Source of the DNA: Trichomonas vaginalis G3
Taxonomy: Eukaryota > Parabasalia > Trichomonadida > Trichomonadidae
Assembly: GCF_026262505.1 (NCBI RefSeq)
Contig: NC_067204.1
Coordinates: 3,319,797 to 3,383,796 of the forward strand
Length of the DNA: 64,000 nucleotides
Direction: 5' to 3'
Shown here: piece by piece, positions 20,167 through 32,100 of the stretch
How positions within the stretch are numbered: position 1 is the stretch's first letter
Layout of the letters: each line of letters begins with the position of its first letter
Notes under the pieces: generated by a model
Told to the model about the DNA's origin: nothing
Seen by the model: the letters and a program-made list of their open reading frames with translations, nothing else
The model's database searches: none
Made by a program: the position numbers and the translations under genes

Positions 20167-20622
20167 TTTAATATAATGCTTAGCACAATATATAAAATTA
20201 AAATATCTATAATTATTTTCTATATCACACTTTTCATTACACCTTGAAAAGTCTTCTCAAACTCTATTTTTAATTATTTTTTAGATATATCTCAAGTGTG
20301 ATTATTCAAAAACTCATATAGACTATATTTATTTTTTTCATTCAAAAAATTATATGAGAATCTCAAATTAACTTTCAAATTTTTTATTTTAAAAACATAT
20401 TAATAATCATATTTTAAGATACTTTTTCGCCCAAAAAATAATCGTACTTCCTCGACGATTAATAGGCTCTCAATTTCTATCGTTGACACTACTTAGCATG
20501 CAACAATTCAATCTCTAAAATCTTCTAAAAAATCCATATATCACAAAAACTCACAATATTATTTTTATTCTCAATTTCAAAATTTTTTTTGTACTGACTT
20601 TCTTTTTGCCTAACAGCAAGGC

Positions 20623-20688
20623 AGAAATTTGAAACGAAGTTTCAAATTTCTCAATCTTGCATTCTGGGCACGTAAGTGCCCAGAATGC
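20623..20688. repeat. Two adjacent perfect 13-bp hairpins
   Basis: AGAAATTTGAAAC/GTTTCAAATTTCT (20623-20635/20639-20651, loop 3) is followed by GCATTCTGGGCAC/GTGCCCAGAATGC (20659-20671/20676-20688, loop 4). They resemble the hairpins of the foldback unit 450 bases upstream in size and spacing, but not in sequence. Confidence 0.85.
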
Positions 20689-21930
20689 TAAAAGGCACGT
20701 AGCGCCGTCTCTGAATATCAAATTTATTATAATTATTAATTTATGAAATTTCAAATAAAATCGATCTGTTATAACACACTGGTGCATGACAGCCTTGTCT
20801 TAATTTTAGTCAGATAATTAAGAAATATTTGTAATAGCAGTGCTATATTTTACCCATAAAACATTACTTCCTTTGGGCATTGCTTTTATGAAAGGAATTA
20901 CATCTATACTTTTATCTGTAATGATACACATCCGACACGCCCATAGAATTTTCAATAATATAGGCATTTGTACTTCTATGGTAGAACATCGGAGATTTTG
21001 CCACAAGTGCAATTATATATTCATTGATTCGCAATAGATTTAGCCATAAAACTCTCATTAATAAAGTAGAATTGGGCAATTTTATTTTGGATTTTGATTT
21101 TTTCCCAAAATTATCTGTTTTTTAATTGAACATTATAATTTCAAATTAAATAGATACCATTTGTCGTACTTCATTGTTCTTTTTAGTTGGGCTGAAATTA
21201 TGACGTGAATCGTGAAGAGCTATTGTTAATTACATTTGATTTCTGAATATAAAAAATCGTGTGTTGTAATAACTTTCACGTTGTTTATTATACAAATGAA
21301 TATTTCTGAATTTGATGATAAAATCTAGTAAACATTAGACATTATTTATTAATTTTCAGACATTTGGAGGATACGTATAATATTCAACTTGACCTTAATG
21401 CAGGTGATAAAATATCATTGCTCATATATTTGGTTGATAGTCAAGTTCAAATCCTAGAATTAAGGACCAGTTACTTGACAGCAAGTAATGTATTGTAGAA
21501 AGAAAAACATAAAATTTTTAAGAAATATTTTCAAATATTCAAATTAATTCTATTATCTTACATTTCACCAATTGGAAAAATACATATGTATAGAGTTTTG
21601 GAAGGATCCCAATAGTTTATTAGAATGCCATAACAAATAAACAAAATTGATTCGAAAAACTTTAAGGTTTGACGTTGAAATTAGACAAATGAAGAGAAAG
21701 TAGAATGTGATAATAACAAATATATGTGGAGAAATATATAAAATAAAAATATTGCAAGATCAAATTATTAAAGAATCATTCAATTTCATGTTGTTATTAT
21801 TTTTAGTATTATTAATTGTTTTAATTGATGTAGAAATTACAAGGTTTACGAGGAAGGTTTTCATAAATGATAATGAGTTGTGAGAAAAAGAATTTTAATA
21901 AAATTGATTAATATATTAGATGGAGGTGAT
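20689..21930. other. Left flank of the 5S array
   Basis: AT-rich with no gene or tRNA that I can support. The array begins abruptly at 21931, after GATGGAGGTGAT, within the 5S spacer sequence. Confidence 0.55.
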
Positions 21931-22101
21931 TACACTCTACACCTATGTTTGTCCCTGCTAAAACTCTTATATGTTGAGATATTTTATAATTTTATATTTT
22001 TTATTAAAAAATGAAAATTTTTCATAAGCGAGACTCCCTCCGCTGGAGGAAATTGAGAGTGGTAATGGTAGTGTGAATAGTGTGTGACGAACAATCCTTT
22101 C

Positions 22102-22219
22102 GAAGCGGCCACACCCGGCTGGCAACATCCAGCTCCACTCCGAACCTGGAAATTAAGCAGTCGCGGGCCACATCAGTACTGGGCTGGGCGACTTCCCGGG
22201 AACGTGCGGTGCTTGCTTC
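22102..22219 (+). rRNA. 5S ribosomal RNA, first copy
   Basis: A 5S rRNA of about 118 bases, starting GAAGCGGCCACACCCGGC and ending GGTGCTTGCTTC. The ends pair (GAAGC/GCTTC) to form the base of helix I. Internal promoter elements of RNA polymerase III are visible: a box A-like TTAAGCAGTCGCGGGCC and a box C-like AGTACTGGGCTGGGCGAC. The core CTCCACTCCGAACCTGG is typical of 5S loop B and helix III. Exact ends are estimated from pairing and from the human 5S layout and could shift by a few bases. Confidence 0.93.
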
Positions 22220-22224
22220 TTTTT
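22219..22224 (+). terminator. RNA polymerase III terminator of 5S copy 1
   Basis: A run of five T directly after the 5S 3' end (CTTTTT), followed by a second run (CCTTTTT) six bases on. It is repeated after almost every copy. Confidence 0.8.
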
Positions 22225-22235
22225 CCTTTTTGCGC

Positions 22236-22259
22236 GGTGCAGGGCTATTGCCCTGCACC
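22236..22259 (+). repeat. Perfect 10-bp spacer hairpin downstream of 5S
   Basis: GGTGCAGGGC-TATT-GCCCTGCACC lies 16 bases after the 5S end. It is present after every copy that I examined, apart from one base lost in copy 21. It lies past the T-run, so it should not be part of mature 5S. It could be a back-up terminator, a processing or barrier structure, or a relic of an inserted element. Confidence 0.85.
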
Positions 22260-22435
22260 AATACTACACTCTACACCTATGTTTGTCCCTGCTAAAACTC
22301 TTATATGTTGAGATATTTTATAATTTTATATTTTTTATTAAAAAATGAAAATTTTTCATAAGCGAGACTCCCTCCGCTGGAGGAAATTGAGAGTGGTAAT
22401 GGTAGTGTGAATAGTGTGTGACGAACAATCCTTTC

Positions 22436-25400
22436 GAAGCGGCCACACCCGGCTGGCAACATCCAGCTCCACTCCGAACCTGGAAATTAAGCAGTCGCGG
22501 GCCACATCAGTACTGGGCTGGGCGACTTCCCGGGAACGTGCGGTGCTTGCTTCTTTTTCCTTTTTGCGCGGTGCAGGGCTATTGCCCTGCACCAATACTA
22601 CACTCTACACCTATGTTTGTCCCTGCTAAAACTCTTATATGTTGAGATATTTTATAATTTTATATTTTTTATTAAAAAATGAAAATTTTTCATAAGCGAG
22701 ACTCCCTCCGCTGGAGGAAATTGAGAGTGGTAATGGTAGTGTGAATAGTGTGTGACGAACAATCCTTTCGAAGCGGCCACACCCGGCTGGCAACATCCAG
22801 CTCCACTCCGAACCTGGAAATTAAGCAGTCGCGGGCCACATCAGTACTGGGCTGGGCGACTTCCCGGGAACGTGCGGTGCTTGCTTCTTTTTCCTTTTTG
22901 CGCGGTGCAGGGCTATTGCCCTGCACCAATACTACACTCTACACCTATGTTTGTCCCTGCTAAAACTCTTATATGTTGAGATATTTTATAATTTTATATT
23001 TTTTATTAAAAAATGAAAATTTTTCATAAGCGAGACTCCCTCCGCTGGAGGAAATTGAGAGTGGTAATGGTAGTGTGAATAGTGTGTGACGAACAATCCT
23101 TTCGAAGCGGCCACACCCGGCTGGCAACATCCAGCTCCACTCCGAACCTGGAAATTAAGCAGTCGCGGGCCACATCAGTACTGGGCTGGGCGACTTCCCG
23201 GGAACGTGCGGTGCTTGCTTCTTTTTCCTTTTTGCGCGGTGCAGGGCTATTGCCCTGCACCAATACTACACTCTACACCTATGTTTGTCCCTGCTAAAAC
23301 TCTTATATGTTGAGATATTTTATAATTTTATATTTTTTATTAAAAAATGAAAATTTTTCATAAGCGAGACTCCCTCCGCTGGAGGAAATTGAGAGTGGTA
23401 ATGGTAGTGTGAATAGTGTGTGACGAACAATCCTTTCGAAGCGGCCACACCCGGCTGGCAACATCCAGCTCCACTCCGAACCTGGAAATTAAGCAGTCGC
23501 GGGCCACATCAGTACTGGGCTGGGCGACTTCCCGGGAACGTGCGGTGCTTGCTTCTTTTTCCTTTTTGCGCGGTGCAGGGCTATTGCCCTGCACCAATAC
23601 TACACTCTACACCTATGTTTGTCCCTGCTAAAACTCTTATATGTTGAGATATTTTATAATTTTATATTTTTTATTAAAAAATGAAAATTTTTCATAAGCG
23701 AGACTCCCTCCGCTGGAGGAAATTGAGAGTGGTAATGGTAGTGTGAATAGTGTGTGACGAACAATCCTTTCGAAGCGGCCACACCCGGCTGGCAACATCC
23801 AGCTCCACTCCGAACCTGGAAATTAAGCAGTCGCGGGCCACATCAGTACTGGGCTGGGCGACTTCCCGGGAACGTGCGGTGCTTGCTTCTTTTTCCTTTT
23901 TGCGCGGTGCAGGGCTATTGCCCTGCACCAATACTACACTCTACACCTATGTTTGTCCCTGCTAAAACTCTTATATGTTGAGATATTTTATAATTTTATA
24001 TTTTTTATTAAAAAATGAAAATTTTTCATAAGCGAGACTCCCTCCGCTGGAGGAAATTGAGAGTGGTAATGGTAGTGTGAATAGTGTGTGACGAACAATC
24101 CTTTCGAAGCGGCCACACCCGGCTGGCAACATCCAGCTCCACTCCGAACCTGGAAATTAAGCAGTCGCGGGCCACATCAGTACTGGGCTGGGCGACTTCC
24201 CGGGAACGTGCGGTGCTTGCTTCTTTTTCCTTTTTGCGCGGTGCAGGGCTATTGCCCTGCACCAATACTACACTCTACACCTATGTTTGTCCCTGCTAAA
24301 ACTCTTATATGTTGAGATATTTTATAATTTTATATTTTTTATTAAAAAATGAAAATTTTTCATAAGCGAGACTCCCTCCGCTGGAGGAAATTGAGAGTGG
24401 TAATGGTAGTGTGAATAGTGTGTGACGAACAATCCTTTCGAAGCGGCCACACCCGGCTGGCAACATCCAGCTCCACTCCGAACCTGGAAATTAAGCAGTC
24501 GCGGGCCACATCAGTACTGGGCTGGGCGACTTCCCGGGAACGTGCGGTGCTTGCTTCTTTTTCCTTTTTGCGCGGTGCAGGGCTATTGCCCTGCACCAAT
24601 ACTACACTCTACACCTATGTTTGTCCCTGCTAAAACTCTTATATGTTGAGATATTTTATAATTTTATATTTTTTATTAAAAAATGAAAATTTTTCATAAG
24701 CGAGACTCCCTCCGCTGGAGGAAATTGAGAGTGGTAATGGTAGTGTGAATAGTGTGTGACGAACAATCCTTTCGAAGCGGCCACACCCGGCTGGCAACAT
24801 CCAGCTCCACTCCGAACCTGGAAATTAAGCAGTCGCGGGCCACATCAGTACTGGGCTGGGCGACTTCCCGGGAACGTGCGGTGCTTGCTTCTTTTTCCTT
24901 TTTGCGCGGTGCAGGGCTATTGCCCTGCACCAATACTACACTCTACACCTATGTTTGTCCCTGCTAAAACTCTTATATGTTGAGATATTTTATAATTTTA
25001 TATTTTTTATTAAAAAATGAAAATTTTTCATAAGCGAGACTCCCTCCGCTGGAGGAAATTGAGAGTGGTAATGGTAGTGTGAATAGTGTGTGACGAACAA
25101 TCCTTTCGAAGCGGCCACACCCGGCTGGCAACATCCAGCTCCACTCCGAACCTGGAAATTAAGCAGTCGCGGGCCACATCAGTACTGGGCTGGGCGACTT
25201 CCCGGGAACGTGCGGTGCTTGCTTCTTTTTCCTTTTTGCGCGGTGCAGGGCTATTGCCCTGCACCAATACTACACTCTACACCTATGTTTGTCCCTGCTA
25301 AAACTCTTATATGTTGAGATATTTTATAATTTTATATTTTTTATTAAAAAATGAAAATTTTTCATAAGCGAGACTCCCTCCGCTGGAGGAAATTGAGAGT

Positions 25401-28400
25401 GGTAATGGTAGTGTGAATAGTGTGTGACGAACAATCCTTTCGAAGCGGCCACACCCGGCTGGCAACATCCAGCTCCACTCCGAACCTGGAAATTAAGCAG
25501 TCGCGGGCCACATCAGTACTGGGCTGGGCGACTTCCCGGGAACGTGCGGTGCTTGCTTCTTTTTCCTTTTTGCGCGGTGCAGGGCTATTGCCCTGCACCA
25601 ATACTACACTCTACACCTATGTTTGTCCCTGCTAAAACTCTTATATGTTGAGATATTTTATAATTTTATATTTTTTATTAAAAAATGAAAATTTTTCATA
25701 AGCGAGACTCCCTCCGCTGGAGGAAATTGAGAGTGGTAATGGTAGTGTGAATAGTGTGTGACGAACAATCCTTTCGAAGCGGCCACACCCGGCTGGCAAC
25801 ATCCAGCTCCACTCCGAACCTGGAAATTAAGCAGTCGCGGGCCACATCAGTACTGGGCTGGGCGACTTCCCGGGAACGTGCGGTGCTTGCTTCTTTTTCC
25901 TTTTTGCGCGGTGCAGGGCTATTGCCCTGCACCAATACTACACTCTACACCTATGTTTGTCCCTGCTAAAACTCTTATATGTTGAGATATTTTATAATTT
26001 TATATTTTTTATTAAAAAATGAAAATTTTTCATAAGCGAGACTCCCTCCGCTGGAGGAAATTGAGAGTGGTAATGGTAGTGTGAATAGTGTGTGACGAAC
26101 AATCCTTTCGAAGCGGCCACACCCGGCTGGCAACATCCAGCTCCACTCCGAACCTGGAAATTAAGCAGTCGCGGGCCACATCAGTACTGGGCTGGGCGAC
26201 TTCCCGGGAACGTGCGGTGCTTGCTTCTTTTTCCTTTTTGCGCGGTGCAGGGCTATTGCCCTGCACCAATACTACACTCTACACCTATGTTTGTCCTGCT
26301 AAAACTCTTATATGTTGAGAATTTTATAATTTTATATTTTTTATTAAAAAATGAAAATTTTTCATAAGCGAGACTCCCTCCGCTGGAGGAAATTGAGAGT
26401 GGTAATGGTAGTGTGAATAGTGTGTGACGAACAATCCTTTCGAAGCGGCCACACCCGGCTGGCAACATCCAGCTCCACTCCGAACCTGGAAATTAAGCAG
26501 TCGCGGGCCACATCAGTACTGGGCTGGGCGACTTCCCGGGAACGTGCGGTGCTTGCTTCTTTTTCCTTTTTGCGCGGTGCAGGGCTATTGCCCTGCACCA
26601 ATACTACACTCTACACCTATGTTTGTCCCTGCTAAAACTCTTATATGTTGAGATATTTTATAATTTTATATTTTTTATTAAAAAATGAAAATTTTTCATA
26701 AGCGAGACTCCCTCCGCTGGAGGAAATTGAGAGTGGTAATGGTAGTGTGAATAGTGTGTGACGAACAATCCTTTCGAAGCGGCCACACCCGGCTGGCAAC
26801 ATCCAGCTCCACTCCGAACCTGGAAATTAAGCAGTCGCGGGCCACATCAGTACTGGGCTGGGCGACTTCCCGGGAACGTGCGGTGCTTGCTTCTTTTTCC
26901 TTTTTGCGCGGTGCAGGGCTATTGCCCTGCACCAATACTACACTCTACACCTATGTTTGTCCCTGCTAAAACTCTTATATGTTGAGATATTTTATAATTT
27001 TATATTTTTTATTAAAAAATGAAAATTTTTCATAAGCGAGACTCCCTCCGCTGGAGGAAATTGAGAGTGGTAATGGTAGTGTGAATAGTGTGTGACGAAC
27101 AATCCTTTCGAAGCGGCCACACCCGGCTGGCAACATCCAGCTCCACTCCGAACCTGGAAATTAAGCAGTCGCGGGCCACATCAGTACTGGGCTGGGCGAC
27201 TTCCCGGGAACGTGCGGTGCTTGCTTCTTTTTCCTTTTTGCGCGGTGCAGGGCTATTGCCCTGCACCAATACTACACTCTACACCTATGTTTGTCCCTGC
27301 TAAAACTCTTATATGTTGAGATATTTTATAATTTTATATTTTTTATTAAAAAATGAAAATTTTTCATAAGCGAGACTCCCTCCGCTGGAGGAAATTGAGA
27401 GTGGTAATGGTAGTGTGAATAGTGTGTGACGAACAATCCTTTCGAAGCGGCCACACCCGGCTGGCAACATCCAGCTCCACTCCGAACCTGGAAATTAAGC
27501 AGTCGCGGGCCACATCAGTACTGGGCTGGGCGACTTCCCGGGAACGTGCGGTGCTTGCTTCTTTTTCCTTTTTGCGCGGTGCAGGGCTATTGCCCTGCAC
27601 CAATACTACACTCTACACCTATGTTTGTCCCTGCTAAAACTCTTATATGTTGAGATATTTTATAATTTTATATTTTTTATTAAAAAATGAAAATTTTTCA
27701 TAAGCGAGACTCCCTCCGCTGGAGGAAATTGAGAGTGGTAATGGTAGTGTGAATAGTGTGTGACGAACAATCCTTTCGAAGCGGCCACACCCGGCTGGCA
27801 ACATCCAGCTCCACTCCGAACCTGGAAATTAAGCAGTCGCGGGCCACATCAGTACTGGGCTGGGCGACTTCCCGGGAACGTGCGGTGCTTGCTTCTTTTT
27901 CCTTTTTGCGCGGTGCAGGGCTATTGCCCTGCACCAATACTACACTCTACACCTATGTTTGTCCCTGCTAAAACTCTTATATGTTGAGATATTTTATAAT
28001 TTTATATTTTTTATTAAAAAATGAAAATTTTTCATAAGCGAGACTCCCTCCGCTGGAGGAAATTGAGAGTGGTAATGGTAGTGTGAATAGTGTGTGACGA
28101 ACAATCCTTTCGAAGCGGCCACACCCGGCTGGCAACATCCAGCTCCACTCCGAACCTGGAAATTAAGCAGTCGCGGGCCACATCAGTACTGGGCTGGGCG
28201 ACTTCCCGGGAACGTGCGGTGCTTGCTTCTTTTTCCTTTTTGCGCGGTGCAGGGCTATTGCCCTGCACCAATACTACACTCTACACCTATGTTTGTCCCT
28301 GCTAAAACTCTTATATGTTGAGATATTTTATAATTTTATATTTTTTATTAAAAAATGAAAATTTTTCATAAGCGAGACTCCCTCCGCTGGAGGAAATTGA

Positions 28401-28897
28401 GAGTGGTAATGGTAGTGTGAATAGTGTGTGACGAACAATCCTTTCGAAGCGGCCACACCCGGCTGGCAACATCCAGCTCCACTCCGAACCTGGAAATTAA
28501 GCAGTCGCGGGCCACATCAGTACTGGGCTGGGCGACTTCCCGGGAACGTGCGGTGCTTGCTTCTTTTTCCTTTTTGCGCGGTGCAGGGCTATTGCCCTGC
28601 ACCAATACTACACTCTACACCTATGTTTGTCCCTGCTAAAACTCTTATATGTTGAGATATTTTATAATTTTATATTTTTTATTAAAAAATGAAAATTTTT
28701 CATAAGCGAGACTCCCTCCGCTGGAGGAAATTGAGAGTGGTAATGGTAGTGTGAATAGTGTGTGACGAACAATCCTTTCGAAGCGGCCACACCCGGCTGG
28801 CAACATCCAGCTCCACTCCGAACCTGGAAATTAAGCAGTCGCGGGCCACATCAGTACTGGGCTGGGCGACTTCCCGGGAACGTGCGGTGCTTGCTTC
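22436..28897 (+). rRNA. 5S rRNA copies 2-21 (uniform block)
   Basis: Gene starts are at 22436, 22770, 23104, 23438, 23772, 24106, 24440, 24774, 25108, 25442, 25776, 26110, 26442, 26776, 27110, 27444, 27778, 28112, 28446 and 28780. Each gene is 118 bases. The 5S sequence looks unchanged in all of them. The spacer after copy 13 is two bases short. Confidence 0.93.
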
Positions 28898-29112
28898 TTT
28901 TTCCTTTTTGCGCGGTGCAGGGCTATTGCCTGCACCAATACTACACTCTACACCTATGTTTGTCCCTGCTAAAACTCTTATATGTTGAGATATTTTATAA
29001 TTTTATATTTTTTATTAAAAAATGAAAATTTTTCATAAGCGAGACTCCCTCCGCTGGAGGAAATTGAGAGTGGTAATGGTAGTGTGAATAGTGTGTGACG
29101 AACAATCCTTTC

Positions 29113-32100
29113 GAAGCGCGCCACACCCGGCTGGCAACATCCAGCTCCACTCCGAAACTGGAAATTAAGCAGTCGCGGGCCACATCAGTACTGGCGTGGG
29201 CGACTTCCCGGGAACGTGCGGTGCTTGCTTCTTTTTCCTTTTTGCGCGGTGCAGGGCTATTGCCCTGCACCAATACTACACTCTACACCTATGTTTGTCC
29301 CTGCTAAAACTCTTATATGTTGAGAATTTTTATAATTTTATATTTTTTATTAAAAAATGAAAATTTTTCATAAGCGAGACTCCTCCGCTGGAGGAAATTG
29401 AGAGTGGTAATGTAGTGTGAATAGTGTGTGACGAACAATCCTTTCGAAGCGGCCACACCCGGCTGGCAACATCCAGCTCCACTCCGAACCTGGAAATTAA
29501 GCAGTCGCGGGCCACATCAGTACTGGGCTGGCGACTTCCCGGGAACGTGCGGTGCTTGCTTCTTTTTCCTTTTTGCGCGGTGCAGGGCTATTGCCCTGCA
29601 CCAATACTACACTCTACACCTATGTTTGTCCCTGCTAAAACTCTTATATGTTGAGATATTTTATAATTTTATATTTTATTAAAAAAATAAAATTTTTCAT
29701 AAGCGAGACTCCTCCGCTGGAGGAAATTGAGAGTAGGTAATGGTAGTGTGAATAGTGTGTGACGAACAATCCTTTCGAGCGGCCACACCCGCTGGCAACA
29801 TCCAGCTCCACTCCGAACCTGGAAATTAAGCAGTCGCGGGCCACATCAGTACTGGCTGGGCGACTTCCCGGGAACGTGCGGTGCTTGCTTCTTTTTCCTT
29901 TTTGCGCGGTGCAGGGCTATTGCCCTGCACCAATACTACACTCTACACCTATGTTTGTCCCTGCTAAAACTCTTATTTTGAGATATTTTATAATTTTATA
30001 TTTTTATTAAAAAATGAAAATTTTCATAAGCGAGACTCCTCCTGGAGGAAATTGAGAGTGGTAATGGTTAGTGTGAATAGTGTGTGACGAACAATCCTTT
30101 CGAAGCGGCCACACCCGGCTGGCAACATCCAGCTCCACTCCGAACCTGGAAATTAAGCAGTCGCGGGCCACATCATACTGGGCTGGGCGACTTCCCGGGA
30201 ACGTGCGGTGCTGCTTTTTTTCCTTTTTGCGCGGTGCAGGGCTATTGCCCTGCACCAATACTACACTCTACACCTATGTTTGTCCCTGCTAAAACTCTTA
30301 TATGTTGAGATATTTTATAATTTTATATTTTTATTAAAAAATGAAAATTTTTCATAAGCGAGGACTCCTCCGCTGGAGGAAATTAGAGTGGTAATGGTAG
30401 TGTGAATAGTGTGTGACGAACATCCTTTCGAACGGCCACACCCGGCTGGCAACATCCAGCTCCACTCCGAACCTGGAAATTAAGCAGTCGCGGGCCACAT
30501 CAGTACTGGGCTGGGCGACTTCCCGGGAACGTGCGGTGCTTGCTTCTTTTTCCTTTTTGCGCGGTGCAGGGCTATTGCCCTGCACCAATACTACACTCTA
30601 CACCTATGTTTGTCCCTGCTAAAACTCTTTATGTTGATATTTTATAATTTTATATTTTTTTTTTAAAAAATGAAAATTTTTCATAAGCGAGACTCCTCCG
30701 CTGGAGGAAATTGAGAGTGGTAATGGTAGTGTGAATATGTGTGTGACGAACAATCCTTTCGAAGCGGCCACACCCGGCTGGCAACATCCAGCTCCACTCC
30801 GAACTGAAATATAGCAGTCGCGGGCCACATCAGTACTGGGCTGGGCGACTTCCCGGGAACGTGCGGTGCTTGCTTCTTTTTCCTTTTTGCGCGGTGCAGG
30901 GCTATTGCCCTGCACCAATACTACACTCTACACCTATGTTTGTCCCTGCTAAAACTCTATATGTTGAGATATTTTATAATTTTATATTTTTTATTTAAAA
31001 AAGAAAATTTTCATAGCGAGACTCCTCCGCTGGTAGGAAATTGAGAGTGGTAATGGTAGTGTGAATAGTGTGTGCGAACAATTCTTCGAAGCGGCCACAC
31101 CCGGCTGGCAACATCCAGCTCCACTCCGAACCTGGAAATTAAGCAGTCGCGGGCCACATCAGTACTGGGCTGGGCGACTTCCCGGGAACGTGCGGTGCTT
31201 GCTTCTTTTTCCTTTTTGCGCGGTGCAGGGCTATTGCCCTGCACCAATACTACACTCTACACCTATGTTTGTCCCTGCTAAAACTCTTATATGTTGAGAT
31301 ATTTTATAATTTTATATTTTTTATTAAAAATGAAAATTTTTCATAAGCGAGACTCCTCCGCTGGAGGAAATTGAGAGTGGTAATGGTAGTGTGAATAGTG
31401 TGTGACGAACAATCCTTTCGAAGCGGCCACACCCGGCTGGCAACATCCAGCTCCACTCCGAACCTGGAAATTAAGCAGTCGCGGGCCACATCAGTACTGG
31501 GCTGGGCTTCCCGGGAACGTGCGGTGCTTGCTTCTTTTTCCTTTTTGCGCGGTGCAGGGCTATTGCCCTGCACCAATACTACACTCTACACCTATGTTTG
31601 TCCCTGCTAAAACTCTTAATGTTGAGATATTTTATAATTTTATATTTTTTATTAAAAAATGAAAATTTTTCATAAGCGAGATCCCTCGCTGGAGGAAATT
31701 GAGAGTTAATGGTAGTGTGAATAGTGTGTGACGAACAATCCTTTCGAAGCGGCCACACCCGGCTGGCAACATCCAGCTCCACTCCGAACTTAAGCAGTCG
31801 CGGGCCACATCAGTACTGGGCTGGGCGACTTCCCGGGAACGTGCGGTGCTTGCTTCTTTTTTTTTTGCGCGGTGCAGGGCTATTGCCCTGCACCAATACT
31901 ACACTCTACACCTATGTTTGTCCCTGCTAAACTCTTATATGTTGAGATATTTTATAATTTTTATATTTTTATAAAAAATGAAAAATTTTTCATAAGCGAG
32001 ACTCCTCCGCTGGAGGAAATTGAGAGTGGTAATGGTAGTGTGAATAGTGTGTGCGAACAATCCTTTCGAAGCGGCCACACCCGGCTGGCAACATCCAGCT

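Larger units (their letters stand above)
15875..20505. repeat. Outer inverted-repeat pair enclosing the nested elements
   Basis: TGTTGCATGCTAAGTAGTGT at 15875-15894 recurs inverted, ending at 20505. Weaker inverted similarity continues inward for about 65 bases, including ATCGTCGGGGAAG against ATCGTCGAGGAAG. The pair brackets both the IS481-like element and the hairpin-chain unit. I see no target duplication at its outer edges. It may be the ends of an older non-autonomous element that later took in the others. Confidence 0.5.
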
